From NCBI GenBank assembly GCA_949316495.1, contig OX439007.1, positions 11,691,479 through 11,755,478 of the forward strand: DNA of 64,000 bases. Direction: 5' to 3'. How positions within the stretch are numbered: the stretch's first letter is position 1; every line of letters starts with the position of its first letter. Position numbers and translations under genes: made by a program. Under the pieces are notes generated by a model. It searched no databases. It had not been told where the DNA came from and saw only the letters and a program-made list of their open reading frames with translations. This stretch comes from Amphiduros pacificus (lineage: Eukaryota; Annelida; Polychaeta; Phyllodocida; Hesionidae). This document shows positions 49,601 through 56,520 of this stretch, one piece after another.

Positions 49601-51191
49601 TGAACAGTCTCAGATAAATCACTCACCAGAGGACAGCAGTGTTGCCCTACCTGCTGATAATGGTGCTGAACAGTCTCAGATAAATCACTCACCAGAGGAC
49701 AGCAGTGTTGCCCTACCTGCTGATAATGGGGCTGAACAGTCTCAGATAAATCACTCACCAGAGGACAGCAGTGTTGCCCTACCTGCTGATAATGGTGCTG
49801 AACAGTCTCAGATAAATCACTCACCAGAGGACAGCAGTGTTGCCCTACCTGCTGATAATGGGGCTGAACAGTCTCAGATAAATCACTCACCAGAGGACAG
49901 CAGTGTTGCCCTACCTGCTGATAATGGGGCTGATCAGTCTCAGATAAATCACTCACCAGAGGACAGCAGTGTTGCCCTACCTGCTGATAATGGGGCTGAT
50001 CAAAATGGAAATTTCAAAGCATCTAACATTGATACCGGTCAGAATGGATGCTCAAGTGCCAGCTCTCAGCTCGGTGAACATCCCAGAATGCATATTGCTC
50101 TGAAGTCCAATATTGGAATTTATAGGCAGAGTCCACCTTTGGCAAAGAGCAATACAGTAGAGGATAAGATGGAATGTTCTGCAGTTTCTCCTCTTTCCTG
50201 CAACATCATGACACCAGAATATTTAGATATTACTCAGAAATCCAGCTCTTCATATATTACAGAGGAATTACAAGAGGAATATGTGATAGATCTGGGTGAC
50301 CTAGAGGAACCAGCAACAAAACTAGTTGAGATAGATGAATCTTCAACACACCTGGGTGAGCTAGAGGAATCTGCAAAAGACCTGGGTGATCTAGAGCAAT
50401 CTGTAATAAACCTATGTGAGCTAGAGGAATCTGCAACAGACCATGGAGAGTTTGAGAAATCTGCAAAAGACCTGGGTGAGCTAGAGCAATCTGTAATAAA
50501 CCTGGGTGAGCTCGAGGAATCTGCAACAGACCTTGGAGAGTTGAAGGTATTTGCAACAGACCTGAGTGAGTTAAATGAATTGGCAAAAGACCTAAGTGGG
50601 CTAGGGGAATCTTCAACACACCTCAGACTACTGGAGGAATCTGCAATAGACATGGATGAGCTAAGAGAATCTGCCAGAGATATTGGAGACAAGAATGATT
50701 CTGCAAATGATCTTCTGGAGAATATTCTGTGTGAGATAGATGAATTGGCAACATCTTCTCAAAAAGGCAATCTGGTCTCCAAATCATTCCCAGAAGAGGG
50801 AAATAATATTTTGGATGAGCTCGATAAAAGACAAATTAATACAGAATCTAAGGTAACAGATGAACTGGAGACAGACACTAAGAATCCAAAAATAATTAAC
50901 AAAAAGTCAGAAACCACCCAATCACATATCCCACCTGAACCAGGATTAATAAAGTGTGAAGATCTGGAGGATGTGGAATCTTCCATTGACACAAATTATG
51001 GTAGCAAAGGAAAAGCCATGGAGTGGGGAAGCCCAGTCAGTTTCAGTGCTGTGGCCTTCAAAAAAGTAGAGTCCCTCCCAGACTCAGGTGCCAATATAAC
51101 AAGTACATCTGGACCAGTGGCTGGTGGTGGGAGCCTGGATGTAAAGAGGGAGCCACTGTCTCCCAGACACGTGGTGCTGAGGGGCAACTGA
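25675..51191 (+). CDS. Zinc-finger (U1/matrin-type C2H2) protein with coding repeats, 16 exons, ortholog not recognised
   Basis: Exons: 25675-26046 (ATG at 25678), 26333-26389, 28507-28578, 30096-30183, 30447-30552, 30719-30785, 32412-32534, 33069-33128, 35660-35747, 35931-35983, 36243-36299, 37640-37711, 42789-42879, 45487-45572, 48543-48758, 49365-51191. Every junction is GT-AG with matching phase; the total is 1,143 codons plus stop. Residues 379-402 form C-x2-C-x13-H-x5-H (YRCQVCEE...HITSVAH), the spacing of U1-like/matrin RNA- or dsRNA-binding fingers. The last exon opens with a helical, UBA-like segment (SLVQETKLDRNAVVSALEVF), then a 22-residue repeat, then an acidic 11-residue repeat. 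It ends near VKREPLSP, a SUMO consensus (psi-K-x-E) with a proline-directed Ser. A nuclear role is likely; the function is unknown. AATAAA lies at 51633. Exon 2 (donor GTACAG) is the least certain. Confidence 0.82.
26561..28506 (+). repeat. 29-bp minisatellite copied from the exon 3 acceptor of the zinc-finger gene
   Basis: About 67 units of ATGCAGGCATGTGATGATGT plus gtcagtgtt fill the intron up to the exon at 28507. That exon's own boundary reads gtacag, then gcatgtgatgatgttg, so each unit contains an AG acceptor followed by the first ~14 exon bases. Variants include gcagacatg and the divergent block gatgacttgttattgtgcag, which is closest to the genuine junction. Confidence 0.95.
28855..29430 (+). 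repeat. 25-bp minisatellite, mid-intron
   Basis: About 23 units of GTGAAGTAGCCCTTATTTTG plus ngata, followed to ~29700 by looser relatives. Unlike its neighbours it shows no clear similarity to an exon edge. Confidence 0.95.
30786..31918 (+). repeat. Minisatellite copied from the exon 6 donor of the zinc-finger gene
   Basis: Exon 6 ends tcactaggggcagcacag, then gtaggtacacc. The array repeats tcactaggggcaggacag, then gtaggtacacc(a/c)ctggggag, in ~57-bp units, with runs of a 24-bp subunit (gtacaccnctggggagaata) at 30786-30955 and 31795-31880. Nearly every long unit restores a GTAGGT donor. Confidence 0.95.
32685..32870 (+). repeat. Dispersed repeat, copy A
   Basis: The blocks gggaaattttctgt, attctgtct, tgatctt and, after a gap, attctatc with ttttct match 48830-49065 in the same order and orientation. 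This is an unnamed interspersed element present in two introns of the same gene. Confidence 0.65.
33345..33770 (+). repeat. 18-bp minisatellite ATGCCATATTTGACAGTC
   Basis: About 23 units, the last four diverging toward ggtataccatatttggca. The unit contains atttgacag, the exact 3' end of this intron (35651-35659), so it may be an early offshoot of the array downstream. Confidence 0.95.
34130..35659 (+). repeat. 18-bp minisatellite copied from the exon 9 acceptor of the zinc-finger gene
   Basis: About 85 units of TTATTTGACAG plus (a/g)cc(t/a)atc run directly into exon 9, whose acceptor reads atttgacag, then gcgtatctt. Units with ttatttgacaagcgtatctt and gacaggcgtatctt show the copied exon start. 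Higher-order duplication is visible: 34705-35090 and 35087-35390 are near-identical blocks. Confidence 0.95.
35828..35870 (+). repeat. 10-bp repeat TTTATACAGT
   Basis: Four to five copies in the 183-bp intron between exons 9 and 10; each contains a TACAG acceptor-like core. Confidence 0.9.
36270..36830 (+). repeat. 70-bp minisatellite copied from the exon 11 donor of the zinc-finger gene
   Basis: Exon 11 ends catcttaactacaggtgccag, with donor GTGAGT at 36300. The array repeats this 3' exon end plus gtgagtcatactc and about 35 bp of intron; repeated donors begin at 36300, 36370 and onward at ~70-bp spacing, about eight in all. The copied exon part encodes EHLNYRCQ, with the first zinc-finger cysteine. 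Confidence 0.95.
36953..37085 (+). repeat. 14-bp repeat TTTAGTGCCACCAT / TTTAGTGCCATCAT
   Basis: About nine units in the exon 11-12 intron, alternating two variants. No exon similarity seen. Confidence 0.9.
37655..38460 (+). repeat. 58-bp minisatellite copied from the exon 12 donor of the zinc-finger gene
   Basis: Each of about twelve units holds the last ~50 bp of exon 12 (from tgtcctctagactgggccca to cgcaag) plus donor GTAAGAGAAG. The copied exon part encodes CPLDWAQHITSVAHRK, with both zinc-finger histidines. Units at 38380-38460 break down. Unit length is not a multiple of three, so inclusion of extra copies would shift the frame. Confidence 0.95.
38461..39004. other. Intron sequence between arrays, nothing recognised
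   Basis: No exon, gene or transposon was recognised between the exon 12-derived array and the array behind the TRIM gene. Confidence 0.4.
39005..39812 (-). repeat. 37-bp minisatellite made of the TRIM gene's last codons and stop
   Basis: On the minus strand the TRIM gene ends gaccgtgccctccgtctgta, then ccagtcatcttatacttga (FDRALRLYQSSYT and stop). The following ~800 bp is about 21 units of gaccacgccctctgtctata, then ccggtcatcttatactt. The array is thus a reiteration of the coding 3' end, each unit carrying its own in-register TGA. It would form the proximal 3' UTR. Confidence 0.95.
39808..41931 (-). CDS. Single-exon TRIM protein (RING, two B-boxes, coiled coil, beta-propeller-like tail)
   Basis: Probable RING E3 ubiquitin ligase, 707 residues, uninterrupted. 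RING at 8-50 (C8, C11, C23, H25, C28, C31, C47, C50; MDCPVCFGS...IRCPICQQ). B-box 1 at about 90-133 (CRFCENN...CIRCAVKH). B-box 2 at about 148-178 (CKYYCTKCDKFLCIVC, then GSHH). A basic/acidic coiled coil covers about 185-275. A linker has four imperfect ~33-residue repeats (SPSRGIMKDQTTG, SPPGGIMRDQATE, SPHGGKLENQATG, SPSRDKLGETG). Residues ~450-700 show short repeating beta-strand blocks typical of NHL-like propellers (DTVTLYDRNGSAL, NNHVVYFSAEGECLQV). Intronless, nested antisense in the intron between exons 12 and 13 of the zinc-finger gene, so probably a retrocopy-derived member of an expanded invertebrate TRIM family. The start is the first ATG after an AT-dinucleotide run. Confidence 0.93.
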   Translation of the reverse strand: MALHAMDCPVCFGSAYEPKRLRCCHTLCVQCAQVILDSASVASSIRCPICQQVTTLPRGLLAASLPTNLLWQRLQVTLTQYGDTSEEHVLCRFCENNVNVADLKCCHDCSSEMCIRCAVKHRKNKQFSNHRVETKLRMLCIYPHRQSQECKYYCTKCDKFLCIVCVNNDICGSHHTKAIKDMKTDKLKEIEISQKKMKNVMGPLLSKIKTKLKHVCDIKSAIHSHVQKLIGLMMEKEQTLMKEVEEFERNLEYLKENIASIKSNKLLVEELQKSANEGVKGGIEQIIITSSLIKSSLPQCIADSKSDTLEADIKFVPENSLSIGEVKITKPCSLSVPQSKTTTTAPPTGADTQMLTVSPSRGIMKDQTTGVPLSIDETQTLIESPPGGIMRDQATEELWVVPSARDDRQRFTRSPHGGKLENQATGRRRRRAKTLSPSRDKLGETGLATLKWHKCGIKYGMDVLQTPKSSIIVSDHDVIMLNQDTNQLVASSNQVGVTFDWYPCSATYDPHEDTVIVTDSTSQLTFLHAHDLTLVRRVPLKGEGGAESVGGRLGDGRVVVGTGYPDTVTLYDRNGSALKEITTYGHHDVSCPYHLTVLPNDIIVVAMCTNNHVVYFSAEGECLQVVDVMCPRGLTCTPQGDILVASQSPHCIYHLYGSVGFINKEVFLRFTGSEITECGYVQSVAIRDNNLLVIFDRALRLYQSSYT
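41932..42788. other. Upstream of the TRIM gene, remainder of the host intron
   Basis: An ATATAT run at 41934-41944 lies only 3-13 bp upstream of the TRIM ATG; its role, if any, is unclear. The phrase gggatggttgt/ttgacagggatgg recurs loosely at 42385-42600. No other exon seen. Confidence 0.35.
42850..45330 (+). repeat. 34-bp minisatellite copied from the exon 13 donor of the zinc-finger gene
   Basis: Exon 13 ends cctcacatcattagggaatcag, donor GTAATG. The first units read cctcatgtcatcaggcagtcag, then gtaatgtcct; most later ones have gcagtctggtaatgtcct. There are about 70 units, with CATATCAT, CCCATCAT and CACATCA subtypes and shorter 30-bp forms lacking CCTC. Each keeps a GTAATG donor. Confidence 0.96.
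45541..48390 (+). repeat. 31/32-bp minisatellite copied from the exon 14 donor of the zinc-finger gene
   Basis: Exon 14 ends gtacctcacattcccaccagaaag, donor GTAACC (PHIPTRK). About 90 units of (atgt/agc/tat)acctcacattcccacc plus agaaaggtaacc fill the intron. Subtypes cluster: the early part is rich in tatacctcac, the middle in catgtacctcat. The array makes the largest repeat block in the window. Confidence 0.96.
48830..49065 (+). repeat. Dispersed repeat, copy B
   Basis: Same element as at 32685-32870 (gagaaattttctgtgattct, then atcttctctga, then ttctatctattttct), here in the last intron of the zinc-finger gene. Confidence 0.65.
49530..50000 (+). repeat. 66-bp coding repeat in the last exon
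   Basis: Seven near-perfect units encode a 22-residue repeat beginning GAEQSQINHSPEDSSVALP; the last is followed by GADQNGNF. Units differ only by silent or E/D changes, so they are recently homogenised. Ser/Pro-rich and probably disordered. Confidence 0.97.
50280..50720 (+). repeat. 33-bp coding repeat encoding acidic 11-residue units
   Basis: About thirteen degenerate units of the type DLGELEESATD. The 11-residue period with spaced leucines suggests a long amphipathic helix or right-handed coiled coil, strongly acidic. Older and more diverged than the 66-bp repeat. Confidence 0.9.
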
Positions 51192-51292
51192 TACAGGAAT
51201 GCTCCCCCAGACTGCCACAAAGAATTGATATAACACAATACCTAACAATGTTGTGCTCAAAAGAAAAGATATATAAAACAAAAGAACAAATA

Positions 51293-51600
51293 TAAAGCAG
51301 CATCAAATCAATATTGTGAGCACAAGAACAGATGTGAAACAAAATCTAATCATTAAACTGCTCACAATTGATGTAGATCTAATATCAAATCAAAATAGTA
51401 CTCACAAGAACTGATATAGATCTATGTCAAATCAAAATAATACTCACAATAACTGACAGAACTACCGGTATGTCAAATCAAAATAGTACTCGCAAGAACT
51501 GACAGAACTATCTCAAATCAAAATAGTATTCACAAAAACTGATACAGAACTGTGTCAAATCAAAATAGTACTCACAAGAACTGATGTAGAACTATTTGCT
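51293..51600 (+). repeat. ~48-bp tandem repeat in the 3' UTR of the zinc-finger gene
   Basis: Six imperfect units of tcaaatcaaaatagtactca plus caagaactgatatagaact follow about 100 bp after the stop codon and precede AATAAA at 51633. Confidence 0.9.
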
Positions 51601-51632
51601 TGATATGACTTGTGTATACAACTTTTGAATCT

Positions 51633-51638
51633 AATAAA
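51633..51638 (+). terminator. Polyadenylation signal of the zinc-finger gene
   Basis: AATAAA about 440 bp after the stop codon. A second AATAAA at 52283 is an alternative. Confidence 0.55.
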
Positions 51639-51639
51639 A

Positions 51640-53111
51640 TATTACTGAGATATTGGTGTTAATATTTGAATATCACTTTTGCAGATCCTGTCACTCAAAA
51701 ATGTGCACAGAAAATAACTTAAAACTTCCTAGTCACTATTCAAGCAGAGCAAGGCAGAGCAAGACCTGGTGAAAGGCTTCTAAATCATCTGATAGTGTCA
51801 ATTTGACTAATGAGTTAGAGATCACATGGTTTGCTAGTCACTGCCTCTTGATATTGCTCGTAGTGATTCTGATACATGCTGATTTAATCTTGAATTAATA
51901 GGATACTTTCCTGACAAATATCCCACAAACAAAACATTCATCATTTTCAAATTGTGACAATTGTGATGTTTCTCTGTTTTGTATTGCCATGTTTATTTAC
52001 AAGCATGCCACCAACATATGTGTCTTCATTTAGTCCCACCCACCTGACCTAATTGGCCCAGACATAACACATGACTGCGGTGTCCTCTCTAATTTCATTG
52101 GTTACATTCAAGGGGCGGGGCTTAAGGAATGGGTCTGTTTGAACATAATGGGCCTGTTTAAACATATATGATGGCATAATTGGAGGTGTTCTAGTGAGCC
52201 CTTTGCAAAGGAGAGTACATATTTGCATTTTTAAATATGATTGAACTACGAACACTGTAAATGCCATGTTATTTCATATGTGAATAAAGATATTCTATTA
52301 TAGTTGACCAAAATAAAGGAATTCATCAATTGATATGTCATATGTCTACTGATCCTAAATAATTGTTGAAAAAATTATTGTCTCAAATTATTAACTGGTT
52401 TAAAGCAGGATAAGGGCAGGAGCATGCTGTTTAATTTTGTTTGGGGTTAAATTGTATATATTATAAGTAGTATTTGTAAACACATTTCACAAGAAGATCA
52501 CACAAGCAACTGATTCCAGCTCAGATAGAGGCCCGCCACCTAGACAATGCCCAACTCATTTTGAAGAATATTGGGCAACTCTAATATACATAAAACATGA
52601 ATTGTGTATATCATATGCAAGAGTAAACATCTTATAATCCTCCATTTGTCTGTGTCCTTGTTAAAATTTTCCAAATTACATCATGCTTGCCACATAATAT
52701 GTCTATGGGGGACCACACATAGTTTAAAAGGACGACGGGTGATAAAAAAATGTCTAAAACTGAATTTGAATTGATTTTTGATGTATTGACTTAGCCAACA
52801 AAAAGTAATTATACAAAGATCAAGCTTATGCAGGCTTAAACAAGAAAGACTCGAAATTATTTTTCACAATAAAATTATTAAAATCAAATTTAAATATTTG
52901 ATAAGAATGTTATTTTGAAAAAATCAAGATGGAGCCGTATGATTTCATATGATATCCAAAGGCACTTAGAATTCTGATTTGCCTATGAAACCAACATCAC
53001 AAACATTCCCAGTATATTTTGTTGTATACAATAACTTCTCCCTGACAAAGCTCTTCTGTTTTTTGGAAGACGGAAAGATTCCTATCACACTCCTTCATTC
53101 ATTTATTACAG
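51640..53111. other. Intergenic DNA, nothing recognised
   Basis: AT-rich; a first exon or promoter of the following gene could lie here. No motif identifies it. Confidence 0.4.
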
Positions 53112-55521
53112 CGGCGCACCAACCATAGTTACTGTGAGGAGTGTGCAGCTCTTCAGTTTCGGAGAATGAAACAAGACGAGAATGGAGTCGCGTGGGACAG
53201 TAAACAAGGTGCTCTCCTGAGCGCCACAGGAATTAGCAGAACATTTATGTGGAGTACTCATCAGTACAGAGTTAACATTAAGTATGGAACTGGGAAAGTC
53301 AATTTTACGGAGGAATGGAATAAATGCTCTGTCATCTGGTAAATATTACTCTAAAGCCACAAACACACTTGTAGATTTAGTCCCAACTACGGAGGATTTG
53401 TCACCGTGCACAAGTTGCAGTCGGTGTCATTGATCATTGAGTGGGCGACACAAGTTCATACAGCTACGTATTGAAATAGAAACTGTCTCTATATACGTAG
53501 ATTTTAAGTGGAGGGAGCTTGCAGTCACTTATCCACTCCTTCCACGTTAATCAATATTTCGACTATTTAGTATTTGAGAACACCTGCATCTGTTTACGAG
53601 TAGAAACTTAAGTCTGAACATGCTGAAGGCAGTGAAGCAATGTCTGTATCCGTCCATAGAGAAAAATATATATACTTTTTCTATGATCCATCTATATCGA
53701 TATATATTCAGCTTTGACTGTGAGTGAGGTCATGGCTATATCCTGGTAAATTAAATGGTTGAGCAGCTGACCGAGGCACATACATGTACCCCATCCTCCT
53801 GACAGGAAAATAACAAATTCTTCTCAACAGGATGCCGATTTGTTTTGCTCAGAAAATTTATGGATGTCATCAGCTTGCTGCATTTTCTGCATGATGACTC
53901 TTTGGCAGTTGGTCTCTTGCAGTATTGAGTTTGCATCTCCCCAAGTTAAAGCATTTTATTAGTGACTCTGACAGGGACTTTGATGCTCATGTCACTTCAT
54001 ATCATGTCAAAATTATATATGAATATTTTTGATAATTGAACAAATGAGCAGAATGAACATCCCAAGACAAAAGATGATCTGCCCTTATATAATATCAGAT
54101 ATCATAGTTATTTGCTATCATACTGCTAGAAATGCAATAAATTAAACTGTCTATCAACTATCTCATGTTCCCTAGTTAATTGACTCCAAGACATTATATA
54201 AGGTTCATTATTGAACTGTGTGATTTGTGCTTTTGTCTGGCAGTATAACATTTTGTTGAGATGATGGAAGCTTGAGATATAAGAATAGGTTCATAACTGG
54301 TAATAAGTTCACACTGGTAAAATTTGTCATCAGTTAAGACATGATCAAAAAGTAGAATGTATGGAAATGCTTGTTATTAGCATTGCATGTCAAGCAGCAT
54401 CAGTTTTTGGTTTCTGAATGGACAATATAATTTGCTTGCAGATTTTTAATGGCATTGTGTAGTAATACATCAATATTTTATGCCATGCATAAAGAATTTT
54501 GAAAGTAAACGCTGATGACATGTGAGGCTTCAATGATAATTCTGAGTAATCAGATTTGCTTTTATTTTTCACATCGATCATGTCTTACATCCAGGAATAA
54601 TTTGTCAGATTTCAGTGTTATTTTGTTTGATGTACATCTCAAGTTTTGATGAATTTCAGCGATCCACCGCAGCCTGGGGCTTGCCTGGACTGATGGCAGA
54701 TGTGTTTACCTTGTGCCAGTCTCTGTACTTGATGATCAGGTGCAAAATGACCACTCCATCAAACTGGGAGAATTTGAGTAAGTCAATTATGAAAATTATG
54801 TTTTGAACAAGGTGACAACCAGAATTACTGCAGGTCTTGTGGTTTTCAAAGGAAGTAATATATGTGTTTGTTTGACTTTATCAGTCAGGTGCAGAGTCTG
54901 CAGTGGAGCTGCGACATGGCTACGTTCTGTTACCTGTGTGTGGTGCATCAGTCCACCGTGTCCTTGTGGAAGGTCAACGGCCGCGTTCCTGACCTCCAGC
55001 TCAAACAGTGCAGGAAGATCAATGCCACACCCATCCCTCAGGGTCAGCTTACCTTGCATCATTATAAATATCAAAATAAAGTTGACCTCATAGAGAACTC
55101 AGTCAAGCAATTGCTGGAAAAACTTGAACCCCTCTCACCCTCCTGCCCAAACTCACGAAATTTTCTCCATGCCAGCTATCCAATATTTAGGACCAAAATG
55201 AAACCCATTCTGATACCTCTCTCCTTTGGCCACATTGTTCTCTACGGTGCTAACTACAACTGTAATTTCACTTTGAGAATTCTGTCTGTAGAATTTTGTG
55301 GTTAACATCTATTTGATCATTTACAATGGTGGTGCTGCCATATTGAGCCATGCCTTGGTAGCTGGACACGACCTCAGATTAAGAGATGTGAGTGTATATT
55401 TGGCAGGTGTGTTGTGGAATCCTTGCCGTGATATCCTGTGTATCCTCAACAAAGACCAATGCAGCTTCTACTTCAGACATATACACAACAAAGGCAGCTA
55501 CGCTTTACCACCCATTGAAAG
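53112..55521 (+). CDS. Start of a beta-propeller-like gene, incomplete, identity unknown
   Basis: Three exons are well supported by phase and splice sites: one ending at 54777 (starting 54673 or 54660), 54885-55042, and 55407-55521. They read on as LGLAWTDGRCVYLVPVSV, VQSLQWSCDMATFCYLCVV, STVSLWKVNGRVPDL, then GVLWNPCRDILCILNKDQ and FYFRHIHNKGSYALPP. The alternating short hydrophobic strands with Trp (LQW, SLWK, VLWNP) are typical of WD40-like propeller blades. An upstream exon 53112-53338 (NHSYCEECAALQFRR...) is open for 75 codons and has good splice sites; its phase fits only if the next exon starts at 54673, so it is less sure. Later exons should lie to the right and were not found, except possibly near 61.1 kb. 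The name is left open. Confidence 0.6.
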
Positions 55522-55574
55522 GTGAGTGATTTTTAAGAATATGAAAAACAGCGACTATGTTTTATTTGTGTGCA

Positions 55575-55645
55575 ATCTTGCACTCTCGGCGGGATGCCAA
55601 TTGGTTTTGCTGAGTAAACTTATAGATGTAGAGATGTTGTGTCGT
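55575..55645 (+). repeat. Dispersed repeat, copy 2
   Basis: The segment cactctcggcgggatgccaa, then ttggttttgctgagtaaac and gatgtagagatg, matches 15905-15985, same orientation. Confidence 0.6.
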
Positions 55646-55879
55646 TCAGCACTAGGATCACATCAGCACTTAGATATATGAAAAGTGGCAGTATATTAGC
55701 TTTTCAATCACAAAATCTAGCTCGGAGATTGGTTGGAAAAGGAAAAGTTTAGTTGCACTTCTTTTTAATTTGAAAATATTTATGAAGCTGTGAGCCAAAG
55801 ACAGAAATATTGAACATCCAGGCTACAGTCAACTGACCAATTGGTAATTCTTACTTGTGTGACACAATATGGCCAAGCG

Positions 55880-56520
55880 ATGAAAGTTTCTGCAGGCTGC
55901 CAGCTGGTATCAAGAAGTAGAGGTTGCTGCAGGCTGCCAGCTGCTATCAAATGTAGAGGTTGCTGCAGGCTGCCAGCTGCTATTAAGAAGTAGAGGTTGT
56001 TGGAGGCTGCCAGCTGCTATCAAATGTAGAAGTTGCTGCAGGCTGCCAGCTGCTATCAAATGTAGAAGTTGCTGCAGGCTGCCAGCTGCTGTCAAGAAGT
56101 AGAGTTTGCTGCAGGTTGCCAGCTACTATCAAGTAGTAAAGGTTGCTGCAGGTTGCCACCTGCTAACAAGAAGTAGAGGTTGCTGCAGGCTGCCAGCTAC
56201 TATCAAATGTAGAGGTTGCTGCAGGCTGCCAGCTGCTATTAAGAAGTAGAGGTTGTTGGAGGCTGCCAGCTGCTATCAAATGTAGAAGTTGCTGCAGGCT
56301 GCCAGCTGCTATCAAATGTAGAAGTTGCTGCAGGCTGCCAGCTGCTGTCAAGAAGTAGAGTTTGCTGCAGGTTGCCAGCTACTATCAAGTAGTAAAGGTT
56401 GCTGCAGGTTGCCACCTGCTAACAAGAAGTAGAGGTTGCTGCAGGTTGCCAGCTGCTAACAAGAAGTAGAGGTTGCTGCAGGCTGCCAGCTGCTCTCAAG
56501 ATATAGAGGTTGCCAGCTGT
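55880..56520 (+). repeat. ~40-bp minisatellite rich in GCTGCAGGCTGCCAGCTGC
   Basis: About sixteen units of gaggttgctgcaggctgcca plus gctgctatcaa(g)aagta. A 253-bp higher-order block (from about 55915) is repeated almost exactly from 56168. Each unit contains ttgctgcag-g, an acceptor-like sequence, and PvuII-like CAGCTG palindromes. No seeding exon was found. Confidence 0.93.
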
